NCBI RefSeq assembly: GCF_009602705.1
Contig: NZ_VSWH01000001.1
Location: 2,480,001 to 2,544,000 of the forward strand
Direction of reading: 5' to 3'
DNA length: 64,000 nt
Source of the DNA: Chryseobacterium vaccae
Lineage (GTDB): Bacteria > Bacteroidota > Bacteroidia > Flavobacteriales > Weeksellaceae
Below, one piece after another: positions 51,470 to 60,344 of the stretch (positions are counted from its first letter, which is position 1; the number at the start of each line of letters is the position of its first letter). A program made the position numbers and the translations under genes. The notes beneath the pieces are model-generated. The model made no database searches. It saw only the letters and a program-made list of their open reading frames with translations, and had not been told where the DNA came from.

Positions 51470-52492
51470 CTATTGATTGGTCTCCACTATTTTTTGAAGT
51501 TCAATCCGGTTTACTTTACCATTCGGTGTTCTTGGAATCTGTCTGATAAAAATAACTTCCTTGGGTTTATGAAAACTCTTCTCAAAAGGAAGCTCAGAAG
51601 TCTGTCTGATCAGCTCTTCTGATTCTTCGCCTTCTATAACCACTATCAGTTTCTGGCCCAGGCTTTCATCTTTCAGGCCTAAAAATACAACTTCATTCGG
51701 GATTTCTTTTTTCACTAAAGCTTCCAATGTTTCCGGAAATATTTTTGCTCCCCCCGAATTGATAACATGATCAATCCTTCCTAAAAATTTAAATTGTTTT
51801 TCGTTTTTAATTTCCACCAGATCATTGGTCTGCAGAACTTCAGGATTCAGTTCAGGAGCAGAAATCTTCAGACAGCCTCTTTCATCTTTTGAAATCGACA
51901 CGTTTTCAAAGGCTGTAAAATATTCTTCAGAAACAGGAAAAACTTGTTTCAGGGCAATATGGGAAAGAGTTTCAGACATTCCATAGGTTTCAAATATTCT
52001 GCCCGCATTGGCACTTTCACTGATTTTTTTCTTCAACGATTCTGAAACTGCGGCCCCGCCTATGATCAGGTTTTTGATCAGATGCAGTTTATCCAGGGAA
52101 TTTTCAACCTGAAGAGGGGTCATGGCACAGAAATCTATTTCTTCATTCAGATTTTCAACCGGATTTAGAGATGGATCTGCTGTGATTAACTTTAATTTTC
52201 TCTCCACAGAACGTACCAGCATCATTTTCCCTGAAATATATTCCACAGGAAGGCAGAGTAAAGCTTTATCGCCCTTTTTTAATCCTAAGAAGTTACACGT
52301 CATCATCGCAGAGCTGAGCATTCTCTTTTTCTCTATTCCGAAAATTTTAGGCTGACCTGTTGAACCGGAAGTCTGTACATTAACCGTCTCCCCTTCCGAA
52401 AACCATTCTTCCAGAAAATTTTTGGCTTTTTGCTCAAATTCTGTTCCCGGAGATAAATTATTAATATTGAGATTATTGAAGTCTATCAGCAT
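51470..52492 (-). CDS. menE: AMP-binding acyl-CoA ligase, MenE-like
   Basis: 341 residues from MLIDFNNLN; the frame stays open further upstream, but would run into the tRNA-Gln gene. Adenylate-forming motifs: QTSGSTGQPKIF (phosphate loop), YGMSETLSHIA, NSGGAKIFPETLE and PNGKVNRIELQ (catalytic Lys). The size fits o-succinylbenzoate-CoA ligase, which activates OSB in menaquinone synthesis; that fits a phylum using menaquinone. Other short ligases are possible. It follows tRNA-Gln divergently. Confidence 0.8.
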   Translation of the reverse strand: MLIDFNNLNINNLSPGTEFEQKAKNFLEEWFSEGETVNVQTSGSTGQPKIFGIEKKRMLSSAMMTCNFLGLKKGDKALLCLPVEYISGKMMLVRSVERKLKLITADPSLNPVENLNEEIDFCAMTPLQVENSLDKLHLIKNLIIGGAAVSESLKKKISESANAGRIFETYGMSETLSHIALKQVFPVSEEYFTAFENVSISKDERGCLKISAPELNPEVLQTNDLVEIKNEKQFKFLGRIDHVINSGGAKIFPETLEALVKKEIPNEVVFLGLKDESLGQKLIVVIEGEESEELIRQTSELPFEKSFHKPKEVIFIRQIPRTPNGKVNRIELQKIVETNQ

Positions 52493-52544
52493 ATTTTCTT
52501 GGAATAAATAGGATCGTAAATTTAAAAAAAAGTTTAAAAATTTC

Positions 52545-52574
52545 TTGTATCTAAAGAAAAAAGCTGTAAATTTG
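52545..52574 (+). promoter_or_regulatory. tRNA-Gln promoter
   Basis: TTG (52545-52547), 19 bases, TAAATTTG (52567-52574). This is a complete flavobacterial promoter, about 18 bases before the mature tRNA 5' end. Confidence 0.75.
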
Positions 52575-52592
52575 CACCACTGAAATAAACAA

Positions 52593-52663
52593 AGACCCAT
52601 GGTGTAGCGGTAACACTACTGATTTTGGTTCAGTCATCTGGGGTTCGAATCCCTGTGGGTCTA
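52593..52663 (+). tRNA. tRNA-Gln(UUG)
   Basis: 71 nt, all arms fold. The acceptor AGACCCA pairs with TGGGTCT and the discriminator is A; the anticodon stem is ACTGA/TCAGT with loop TTTTGGT, anticodon TTG (Gln, CAA codons). The T arm carries TTCGAAT with stem pairs including two G-U. CCA is not encoded, as is common in this phylum. Confidence 0.95.
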
Positions 52664-52664
52664 C

Positions 52665-52695
52665 AAACCATCCTTTTTGAGGATGGTTTTTGTTT
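52665..52695 (+). terminator. tRNA-Gln terminator
   Basis: AAACCATCC / GGATGGTTT hairpin (9 bp, loop TTTTTGA) then TTTGTTTTTT. Confidence 0.85.
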
Positions 52696-52757
52696 TTTAT
52701 ATCTCTCTTATGAATAAATAAAAATACTCTTCCTTACTTTAAAACTGATCACTATTT

Positions 52758-53990
52758 TTACCCCTCCTTCAGCAATGCATTCAATCCATATTTATCAAAC
52801 AAAATTTTCCCTATTTCAATTTTAGACCAGCCTTCTTTTAATTTATAGGTGAACAGCAGCTGCTCGTCTTTCACAAAAGATTCTAAATTCAATACGAGGA
52901 TGTTTTCATTTTTTGCCAGGTCTTTCTCAATAAGATTCAGATGGGTGGACAGGATAAACATTGAATTTTTGTATCTGGACAATCCTTCAACAGTGTTTAT
53001 GGTAATCTGCGCCGCATCATTAATATTGGTTCCTTTAAATATTTCATCAAATACCGCAAAACAGTTTTTTGATTTCAGTTCCAGAAGAACCTCTTTTAAG
53101 TTGATAATTTCCTGAGCAAAATAGCTGTAGCCTTTTTCAAGATCATCATCCACAGAGAAAAATAAAAATATCCTGTCATAAAACGGAATATTACAATATT
53201 CTGCAGGTACAGCCAGCCCCAGATGAGCAAGCAAAACAACAATACTGATGGATTTCATCGCTGTAGACTTTCCGGACATATTGGCTCCAGTAAAAACAAC
53301 GGTATTATTTCCAGTAATGTTGATTGAGTTCTTCACAGAATCGGTGAGGTTCAGGTGATAAAATTCATTAATCGTAAAGGTATTATCATAATTAAAATGA
53401 GGAAATACCAGATCAAACTTTCTGATTCCTTTGGCAATCCCGCAATACATATCAAACCTATAAAAGAAATCCCAAAAGGAAGCGAAGTTTCCGTTTTCCT
53501 TTTCAGATTCAATCTTTATTAAAATGGCTTTTCTCTGCTTAAATTGTAACTCTTTACTGTAATATTCATTGATTGATAATGAATTAATAAACAGGATCAT
53601 CTTTTCAATTTCCCGAGTGTATTCTGCACTGGTATTGGTAAGGTTTAAATTTCTCAACAATAGCCCCAGCCGGTAGAAGAATTCTATAAATAAAGAAATA
53701 TTAAAATTGGTTTCTTTATAAAACTCCCGGTAGGTAAAGTTGGTTAAATGAGTATAATTACGGCTCTCGATTTCCTCTGAAAACTGATGAATGGAAGAAA
53801 CAGTCTGATCATTAATTTTATAGTTCTGTAATAATGAAAAGTTATCTAAAAACAACTTTAATATATTCTGTACTTCAAGAGTTTGTTCTATACTGTAGTT
53901 TTTCTGATTGAAAAAACGGGTTAAATACTGTTTGGATCTTCTGGTCTGGGTATGATCAAAGTGAATTAATACTTCTGAAATATTTTTCAT
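52758..53990 (-). CDS. MutS-like DNA-binding ATPase without the mismatch-recognition domain
   Basis: 410 residues. Walker A TGANMSGKST (233-242), Walker B CFAVFDEIFKGT (about 318-329) and the D-loop THLN follow the MutS domain V pattern. About 225 helical residues precede it, containing no Phe-X-Glu mismatch motif and no MutS2 Smr domain. Short family members exist in Bacteroidota and may act in DNA metabolism or recombination control. The true substrate is unknown. A gap of 19 bases separates it from the periplasmic TonB-C-like gene. Confidence 0.78.
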   Translation of the reverse strand: MKNISEVLIHFDHTQTRRSKQYLTRFFNQKNYSIEQTLEVQNILKLFLDNFSLLQNYKINDQTVSSIHQFSEEIESRNYTHLTNFTYREFYKETNFNISLFIEFFYRLGLLLRNLNLTNTSAEYTREIEKMILFINSLSINEYYSKELQFKQRKAILIKIESEKENGNFASFWDFFYRFDMYCGIAKGIRKFDLVFPHFNYDNTFTINEFYHLNLTDSVKNSINITGNNTVVFTGANMSGKSTAMKSISIVVLLAHLGLAVPAEYCNIPFYDRIFLFFSVDDDLEKGYSYFAQEIINLKEVLLELKSKNCFAVFDEIFKGTNINDAAQITINTVEGLSRYKNSMFILSTHLNLIEKDLAKNENILVLNLESFVKDEQLLFTYKLKEGWSKIEIGKILFDKYGLNALLKEG

Positions 53991-54009
53991 AGTTTATCTC
54001 TTCCAAAAT

Positions 54010-54453
54010 CTATTGATTCTTATAATGAAACGGAAGTTTCACAAGATCAATTACTTTTTCTCCACGGTTATTTTTACCTGCCGTCCACATCACATTATCT
54101 GTTGCTTTTGCAGCTGCAGCCTTTACTTCATTATTAAAAGCCTCGTTTTTCCCATAAGTAGACACATTTAATACTTTGCCACCATCATCCACCTTTATAA
54201 TGATCTCCGTATTCAGGCTTTTTCCTAAAGACTTCACCGCATCTTTGTTCAGGAGCTGCTCAACTTTTTTCATAAAAGCTTTGTTGCCTCCGGGAAACTG
54301 TGCCGGAAAATTATTAACAGGCGGAGGCGGTACAGAAGGATCCTGCGGCTGTCTTGATTCATACCGGTTGACAATTTTAGTATCTCCTTTCGTTTTCTGC
54401 GCAAAAGCTATCGTAGATAAGCCTATCAGGCTGGCAAGTATAATTTTTTTCAT
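54010..54453 (-). CDS. periplasmic TonB C-terminal-like protein
   Basis: 147 residues from MKKIILASLIGLSTIAFAQ (the frame is open 18 codons more). The body has a proline-rich stretch (PSVPPPPVNN) and then PAQFPGGNKAFMKKVEQLLN, close to the conserved start of TonB-C domains in this phylum (PEFPGGxxAF). There is no N-terminal membrane helix of the TonB type; a signal peptide is present instead. So it looks like a free TonB-C-like domain in the periplasm. Its partner is unknown. Confidence 0.65.
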   Translation of the reverse strand: MKKIILASLIGLSTIAFAQKTKGDTKIVNRYESRQPQDPSVPPPPVNNFPAQFPGGNKAFMKKVEQLLNKDAVKSLGKSLNTEIIIKVDDGGKVLNVSTYGKNEAFNNEVKAAAAKATDNVMWTAGKNNRGEKVIDLVKLPFHYKNQ

Positions 54454-54638
54454 GGATATTGTATTGGGTTGATTAGTTTTTATGTAACATAATTGAAAAA
54501 TAAGCATAATTTACATGGGTGTGCAGAATAATTTGGAATTTAACAAACTATAAGATTAAACTTTATGAAAATATTAAGATAAAGCAATAAAAAAGACTTC
54601 CGAAGAAGCCTTTAATTTATTTATATAGAATTCCTATT

Positions 54639-55277
54639 CTACTTTCGTCTTTTCAGTTCATCGATTTCTTCCTGAACAGACCTCATCTTGTTTTTCAATT
54701 CTTCGCTTATTTTTTCAGGGAATTTTTTAAGCTTTCTAAGATCTAAAGCCAACATGACAGATGCCACTCCAATAAAGATAAAAGAAACCGCTGTAAGCGT
54801 AACCAGGGACATTCCTGTAAACACCGGATTAAATATCAACAGTAAAGAGAAAATAATTCCTCCGGCACTTGCTAATGCTACATTTCCCCAGCTTAGTATT
54901 TTCTGGCTCCTAAGATCAAAAGCAAATCCCAAAAGCTGAAAGGAGCGGAACAACAGCGTAAATCCTACCACAAACGGAAGAACCGACATGGAAATCTCCG
55001 GATTCGACACAAGATACAAACCAATAGCCGTAGTAAGCAGCCCGCTTACCAGAAACCATCCCCATCCCTGCAGGGATTTATTATTCTGTATGGAAAAAAA
55101 GATTTCTGTAATTCCGGAGACCAGAAAAGATACACTGAAAATAACAGAAAGCGTTACATACGTTGCCAACGGCACACTAAATACGTAAAAACCACAGATA
55201 AGAAAGATAATTCCAAAGATCAACGGAATATACCAATGCTTCACGGAATTCGTAAGAGTCTGAAAAAAGTTCGACAT
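54639..55277 (-). CDS. HdeD family membrane protein (acid-resistance type)
   Basis: 212 residues from MSNFFQTLTN (the frame extends 24 codons). Five to six hydrophobic helices with the DUF308 repeats GIIFLICGFYVFSVPLATYV and later GWGWFLVSGLLTTAIGLYLV. The C-terminus is a charged coiled coil (LRKLKKFPEKISEELKNKMRSVQEEIDELKRRK). HdeD of E. coli is linked to acid resistance at high density, which may not apply here. Confidence 0.82.
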   Translation of the reverse strand: MSNFFQTLTNSVKHWYIPLIFGIIFLICGFYVFSVPLATYVTLSVIFSVSFLVSGITEIFFSIQNNKSLQGWGWFLVSGLLTTAIGLYLVSNPEISMSVLPFVVGFTLLFRSFQLLGFAFDLRSQKILSWGNVALASAGGIIFSLLLIFNPVFTGMSLVTLTAVSFIFIGVASVMLALDLRKLKKFPEKISEELKNKMRSVQEEIDELKRRK

Positions 55278-55450
55278 AAGCTGTATTTTAGGCTGCCTAC
55301 TTTGTACCACGGTGTTCGGCTTGTCCGCAGGAAATTTCAAACTGATCATATTTTCACATTCATTTGAAATATAACCTATACTAATTTACGGAAAATCTTT
55401 TACTCAAACCTGAGAAACACCAATTAATATCTTTCTCCTAAGCACAACTT

Positions 55451-56545
55451 CTATCTGGCAACCGGCTGCTGCTGAGTAACACAATGTACCATTCCTCCGT
55501 TTTCATACAGGTTTCTTACATCTATCCCGATCACCTTTCTGCCCGGATACTGTTCCTGAATCATTTTATTGGCTGTACTATCATTCGGATCACCATAATT
55601 AGGAACCAGAACTACCCCGTTGGCCACATAATAATTGACGTAAGAACCTTTTTCTTCCAGCTGTTTTCCATAGGCTGTTTTCACCTTATTTTTAGTGGCC
55701 GGCAGGTATACTTTCTTATATTCTTTTCCTTTTACATTGGAAGCGGTGTACAGGGTTTCAATATCCTTATCAGAAAGTCCCATTTCAAAAAGGTCGTCTT
55801 CATTCATGGTGATCATTGTATCTGAATTGACAAATTTCATGAACCCATCAATATGCATATCTGTTACATCCAGACCGGTAATTCCGTCCAGCCAGATGAC
55901 TTTGGATACTCCGTAATATGTTTTGAACATCTCTTCAGCTTCTCCCTGCGTGATTCCTTTATTTCTTATGGAACCTTTTTTCTGGCTGATCACTGAACTT
56001 TTACATGCCATCAATACTCCGTTTTCGTCTGTTTCAACAGAACCGCCTTCATTCACCATTTTCTCATTCAGATCCAGCACTTTTATCCCAAGATCTGTTC
56101 CGATTCGCTGAGGGATCTGATCACAGTTTTCAAAATCATATTTTTCACCCCAGCCATTAAATCCCCAGTCTGCAATCAGTAGCTTCCCTTTGTTGTCTTT
56201 CACAAAAACAGGCCCGTTGTCTCTTACCCAAACGTCATCAGTAGGATAAATTTTAAAATCAACATTGTTTAACGGAACTTTATTCTGTTCCAGAAGACTG
56301 ATGATTCTTTTCTTCTCTGAATCATTATAGGCAATGATGTATACTTTCTCGCCATTTTGCAATGCTTTGGTCATGTCTATCCATGTCTGCTCTACCCTTT
56401 TTCTGTAAGTCATTCCATGCTGGTAATGATGAGGCCACTGAAGCCAGGTTCCTTCATGCGGTGAAGATTCTTCGGGAAAATGATACGTCTGTGCCATACT
56501 CAATATACTGCTCAATAATAAAATGAGCCCTGATAATTTATTCAT
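55451..56545 (-). CDS. secreted agmatine deiminase/peptidyl-arginine deiminase-like protein
   Basis: 364 residues. A signal peptide (MNKLSGLILLLSSILSMAQ) is unusual for agmatine deiminase. Substrate motifs: EGTWLQWPHHY, DVWVRDNGPVFV, EGGSVETDENG (acidic residues), DMHIDGFMKF (His) and GMVHCVTQQQP (catalytic Cys, about 356). This is the guanidino-modifying fold. Agmatine deiminase makes N-carbamoylputrescine from agmatine. The secreted form may act on external agmatine or peptidyl-arginine. Confidence 0.85.
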   Translation of the reverse strand: MNKLSGLILLLSSILSMAQTYHFPEESSPHEGTWLQWPHHYQHGMTYRKRVEQTWIDMTKALQNGEKVYIIAYNDSEKKRIISLLEQNKVPLNNVDFKIYPTDDVWVRDNGPVFVKDNKGKLLIADWGFNGWGEKYDFENCDQIPQRIGTDLGIKVLDLNEKMVNEGGSVETDENGVLMACKSSVISQKKGSIRNKGITQGEAEEMFKTYYGVSKVIWLDGITGLDVTDMHIDGFMKFVNSDTMITMNEDDLFEMGLSDKDIETLYTASNVKGKEYKKVYLPATKNKVKTAYGKQLEEKGSYVNYYVANGVVLVPNYGDPNDSTANKMIQEQYPGRKVIGIDVRNLYENGGMVHCVTQQQPVAR

Positions 56546-56549
56546 ATGA

Positions 56550-57164
56550 TTAAAATTTCTTTCCTATAAATATTCCGAAATTAACTTCGGTTTCAAGACT
56601 ATTCCCCGTCTGGGAAATGTTGCTTCCTATTCCCAATTGAAGTCTTTTATTGTTTTCAATACCTAAACGGATGATCTGACTGCTTTCCTGATGTTCCTTA
56701 AAACTGAAATCAGATTCCAGCATCAGCATACTGTACAGATTAAGATGTTCATTGATCTTAGGAGTGTATTCTAAAAGAGTATAAAGCCCTAATCCCAATT
56801 TCCCGGTTTCAAAGGAATAAGTAATCGCCGGAAACAGATTGATCCCAAAATTGCGGGTTTCCTTAGCGTAAGCCAAACCTAAAGAAGGCATCATATCTTC
56901 ATCTGAAATATAAACACCTCCTGATACTCCCCAATGGTTCCCTATAAAATAATTAAGGTTCTGATAAATTCCGGGAGTTACTTTTCTAGTATCATACTGG
57001 TAGGAAGCTGTTCCTGATACAAAATAATTCCATCGGATTCCAAAGTCTTTGTCATAAATTCCAAGAACCTCTGCTTCTTTATTTCCTGCATACGCCTGAA
57101 CAGAAATCTGTGATTTTGCATATATTGAAAATAATGAAATGAGAAGAAATGTGTTCTTTTTCAT
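56550..57164 (-). CDS. secreted beta-barrel-like protein
   Basis: 204 residues from MKKNTFLLISLFSIYAKSQ. Strands with alternating hydrophobics (GIRWNYFVSGTASYQYD, GVSGGVYISDEDMMPSLGLAY) and the last strand ending in IGKKF fit an outer-membrane barrel. It follows the deiminase gene by 5 bases on the 3' side and the AraC gene by 72 bases on the 5' side. Unknown function. Confidence 0.65.
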   Translation of the reverse strand: MKKNTFLLISLFSIYAKSQISVQAYAGNKEAEVLGIYDKDFGIRWNYFVSGTASYQYDTRKVTPGIYQNLNYFIGNHWGVSGGVYISDEDMMPSLGLAYAKETRNFGINLFPAITYSFETGKLGLGLYTLLEYTPKINEHLNLYSMLMLESDFSFKEHQESSQIIRLGIENNKRLQLGIGSNISQTGNSLETEVNFGIFIGKKF

Positions 57165-57235
57165 AAAGTGTTTTCCTGATTTTTCAGCAAAATTAACCCC
57201 TTCAAAAAAACAAAACTTGTCCCAAAAAGACATCT

Positions 57236-58036
57236 CTAAGAATACAGTGGGAAATAAATATACGTAACATTCTCTCCGGTTTCAGACAACAGATATTCTT
57301 CAATAACTTCTGAATCGTCAAGCATCAGGGATGGCATAGCAAGCCAAAAACGGTAAAAAGCACGGTAAGCTTCCAGAATATTCTCATACGTTCCGGAATG
57401 AGCAAACCGGACATATTTCCCTCCAAAAATTTCCTTCTTCTGAAATCCCTTTATATCTTTTCTCTCTTTTACAGCAGCTCCATACCTGCAATGGGAACGG
57501 CTGGTGATAAGAGGCTGGTCACAGATTATTCCGTAAGAAAACGGGGAAACTCCATTCTGCTTTTCAATTTCTCCCCAAAAATCATTGATTTCTTCATTAT
57601 TATAATCTTTGGTTTTAATGAACTTACAATACACGGAAACAGCATCTTTGTATTTTATTTCATATTTCAGATCTATACTTCCACTATCAATAAACTTTTT
57701 AAAAACCGCCTCTTTTTGCTTCCTCGCTTCGGCCGGAGAAATATGAAACTGTTTTTTAAAGGCTTTGGAAAAAGACTGAATAGTAAAATACCCTACCTGC
57801 CAGGCGATATCTGAAATTTTTTCTTCGGTATAAATCAGTTTTTTGTAGGCACTTTCAAGCCGCAGCCGTTTCTGAAATCCTGAAATTGTTTCTTTAAATA
57901 TCTTAAAAAATATTCTCTGAAAATTACGGTAAGAATAATGAGACCGCTGTTCTATTTCATGAGCCGTAATCTCCTGATCGAAGTTTTCTTCGATATAATC
58001 TACAATCTTCTGGATTTCACTGAAGTTTGCCGGCAC
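57236..58036 (-). CDS. AraC family regulator with GyrI-like effector domain
   Basis: 266 residues. Two N-terminal helix-turn-helix motifs (FDQEITAHEIEQRSHYSYRNFQRIF, KISDIAWQVGYFTIQSFSKAFKKQFH) precede a GyrI-like domain (about 120-265) with a conserved Glu-Glu-Tyr-Leu near the C-terminus. This MarA/Rob-like domain order senses hydrophobic compounds. Upstream of the barrel and deiminase genes, same strand, so it may drive that group. Confidence 0.88.
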   Translation of the reverse strand: MPANFSEIQKIVDYIEENFDQEITAHEIEQRSHYSYRNFQRIFFKIFKETISGFQKRLRLESAYKKLIYTEEKISDIAWQVGYFTIQSFSKAFKKQFHISPAEARKQKEAVFKKFIDSGSIDLKYEIKYKDAVSVYCKFIKTKDYNNEEINDFWGEIEKQNGVSPFSYGIICDQPLITSRSHCRYGAAVKERKDIKGFQKKEIFGGKYVRFAHSGTYENILEAYRAFYRFWLAMPSLMLDDSEVIEEYLLSETGENVTYIYFPLYS

Positions 58037-58321
58037 TGCTTTCTTTTTTATCTATTAAATGTACTAAAAAAATGATTTTCACCAAAGGGAACAGGCCCAA
58101 CTGATTTTGGATCAATTGCAAAAGTTGGAGTGAATATTTTTTTATTAATCGCAAAGGCAGACAAGGCTAAATAATAGCGGAGCGTTCTTAAGATAAACAA
58201 AGCCGCTTCGCTTATTTTTGAAATACAAAGTTTTTTATTTAGATTTTAAGACTGTACCAGATTACTACAACAAAAAAGGATAGACAAAGTCCATCCTTTC
58301 ATATATTATTTTCAGATCATT
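58037..58321. other. intergenic region with REP-like hairpin and terminator
   Basis: About 285 bases. It includes a CGCAAAGGCAGACAAGGC run and an AGCGGAGCG / CGCTTCGCT imperfect hairpin (about 58179-58219), similar to the gCGCAAAg repeats seen at 29370-29544. The minus-strand permease terminator is at 58275-58299. No gene seen. Confidence 0.45.
58275..58299 (-). terminator. amino-acid permease terminator
   Basis: On the minus strand AAAGGAT / ATCCTTT hairpin with an 11-base loop followed by TTTTTTG, just after the permease stop at 58322. Confidence 0.7.
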
Positions 58322-59746
58322 TTATTTTGTGGGTTTGTATATTTTATACATCACAAATAAAAATGCAATCCATACCGGGATCAGAATAACCTGAATTTCC
58401 ATTCCTGTAAAGCACATCAGTGCCAGGATCAGCAATAAAAATATGATACAGATATAATTGGATGCCGGATAGAAAATCGACGGAAATTTAGACGAACTTC
58501 CTGAGCTGATAATGCTTTTCTTGAATTTCAGATGGGTATAGCAGATCATCAGCCAGTTGATAATTAAGGTGGAAACCACCAGAGCCATTAAATACTGAAA
58601 TGCTTTTTCAGGGACCAGCTTGTTAATGATGATACAGATTCCGGCAAAACATGACGAAATAAGAATGGCATTCACCGGAACTGAATTCTTATTCAGTTTT
58701 TGTAGGAATTTCGGAGCATTTCCCTGTTGGGCTAATCCGAAAAGCATACGGCTGTTGCTGTATACACTACTGTTGTAAACTGATAAAGCGGCTGTTAATA
58801 CAATCAGGTTAAGAACATTAGCAATCAGTGTGTTGAATTGAATTACTTTTCCAAACATACTGAATTCAAGTCCGTTAAGATTCTGAAAAACCATTACAAA
58901 AGGACTTGTTCCTTCTGTAATTTCTCTCCATGGACTTAATGAGAATAGAATAACCAACGCTCCAACGTAGAAAATCAGGATTCTGTAGATCACCTGATTG
59001 GTTGCCTGAGGAATTGTTTTTTCAGGATTTTTTGCTTCTGCCGCCGTAATCCCAATCAGCTCTAATCCTCCGAATGAGAACATGATCATCGCCATAGCTG
59101 CAAACAGTCCGGAAAACCCGTCTGTAGTTTTATTAAACAGTCCTTTTGGAAAAAAGCCTCCGTCATTCCATAAGTTCTGGATACTGGCTTTATCTCCTCC
59201 GGTACCGCTTACCAAAAGGTAGATCCCGAAAATGATCATCGCTACAATAGCGACTACTTTTATAATGGAAAACCAGAACTCAGTTTCCCCATATACTTTT
59301 ACAGAAGCCAGATTAAGCGCATTGATGACAATAAAAAAGAATAAACTGGAAACCCAGAGCGGTATTTCCGGCCACCAGAAATGAACATAATGGCCAATAG
59401 CCGTAAGCTCGGCCATACTTACCAGGATATAGAGAATCCAGTAATTCCATCCTGAAGCAAATCCGGGAAAATTCCCCCAATATTTGTAGGCAAAATAACT
59501 GAAGCTTCCTGAAACCGGTTCATGAACCACCATTTCGCCCAGCTGGCGCATGATAAAAAAAGCAATGATTCCTGCCAAAGCATACCCAAGAATAACGGAA
59601 GGGCCAGCCAGTACAGCTGCAGGACCTATCCCGAGAAATAATCCGGTACCAATGGCACCTCCGAGGGCAATTAATTGAATGTGTCTGTTCGTTAAACCTC
59701 TTACCAGAGTACCATCATTTGGTCCGGTTTTATTTTCGCTGCTCAT
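58322..59746 (-). CDS. amino acid permease (APC family)
   Basis: 474 residues with about 12 helices. N-terminal motif RGLTNRHIQLIALGGAIGTGLFLG is the hallmark of the amino-acid transporter branch, followed by GPSVILGYALAGIIAFFIMRQLGEMVV and SFSYFAYKYWG. It imports amino acids by H+ or Na+ symport; related E. coli members are AroP, GabP and PheP. The substrate cannot be assigned. It is monocistronic. Confidence 0.92.
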   Translation of the reverse strand: MSSENKTGPNDGTLVRGLTNRHIQLIALGGAIGTGLFLGIGPAAVLAGPSVILGYALAGIIAFFIMRQLGEMVVHEPVSGSFSYFAYKYWGNFPGFASGWNYWILYILVSMAELTAIGHYVHFWWPEIPLWVSSLFFFIVINALNLASVKVYGETEFWFSIIKVVAIVAMIIFGIYLLVSGTGGDKASIQNLWNDGGFFPKGLFNKTTDGFSGLFAAMAMIMFSFGGLELIGITAAEAKNPEKTIPQATNQVIYRILIFYVGALVILFSLSPWREITEGTSPFVMVFQNLNGLEFSMFGKVIQFNTLIANVLNLIVLTAALSVYNSSVYSNSRMLFGLAQQGNAPKFLQKLNKNSVPVNAILISSCFAGICIIINKLVPEKAFQYLMALVVSTLIINWLMICYTHLKFKKSIISSGSSSKFPSIFYPASNYICIIFLLLILALMCFTGMEIQVILIPVWIAFLFVMYKIYKPTK

Positions 59747-59864
59747 AGAATGAATTATGCCTTAAATATATAAAACTTTACAGAAATTCACGTTCTATGA
59801 CGCTTACCGAACACACAAAATATTCAGTATTAAATAATTAAAAAGAAAAAAGAGCAAAAATCCC

Positions 59865-60158
59865 TTATAAAAACTCCTTCGGAACCGCGATATTATTCTT
59901 TTTCATATACTCTAAAAGTCCCTGATAACGGTCTTCATACCCATCTGTTCCGCATTTGTGCGAAATACTGCATATATCAGAAGGCTTAATTTCCAGAATA
60001 TCGGAAATCTTAGTCAATATTTCCAGATTGATTTTCACCTTGGAATTTTCAATATCGGAATAGGCTTTCTGAGAAATTCCCATTTCAAAAGCCATATATT
60101 CCTGCGTAAGGTCTTTGCTCCGCCTTATTTTCCTGATGTTTTGCCCACATACTTTCAT
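59865..60158 (-). CDS. small XRE-family regulator
   Basis: 97 residues. The helix-turn-helix is RRSKDLTQEYMAFEMGISQKAYSDIENSKVKIN (about 13-45). The C-terminal half (SHKCGTDGYEDRYQGLLEYMKKNNIAV) has a single Cys and could be a dimer or ligand region. No partner gene is adjacent, so toxin-antitoxin function is not indicated. Start near MKVCGQNIR. Confidence 0.8.
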   Translation of the reverse strand: MKVCGQNIRKIRRSKDLTQEYMAFEMGISQKAYSDIENSKVKINLEILTKISDILEIKPSDICSISHKCGTDGYEDRYQGLLEYMKKNNIAVPKEFL

Positions 60159-60228
60159 CCTTTTTGCTTTTAGTAGTTTTTGGTATAGTTTAGAAGATTA
60201 TCCACTAGCCTCTAACAAAGTTAATAAA

Positions 60229-60236
60229 TACCTTTG
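60229..60236 (+). promoter_or_regulatory. possible -7 promoter box of ccoNO
   Basis: TACCTTTG fits TAnnTTTG, 108 bases before the ccoNO ATG at 60345. No FNR-type TTGAT-N4-ATCAA site was found in the leader. Confidence 0.4.
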
Positions 60237-60344
60237 GCAAAACATTATACACGTTACATGATATTTATTTTTTCACAATAATTCACGCTGCTCAAGCCGG
60301 ATTTCGGAGAATAAATATCACTTCAGTACAACACACTTGGAATT

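Noticed and set aside
52493..52600. 36-codon N-terminal extension of the MenE-like gene
   Set aside because: It would overlap tRNA-Gln and its promoter; the start at 52492 gives the usual N-terminus.
59865..60158. Toxin-antitoxin pair around the small XRE gene
   Set aside because: No small toxin-like gene is adjacent on either side.
60159..60344. FNR-type anaerobic box in front of ccoNO
   Set aside because: No TTGAT-N4-ATCAA or close variant was found.
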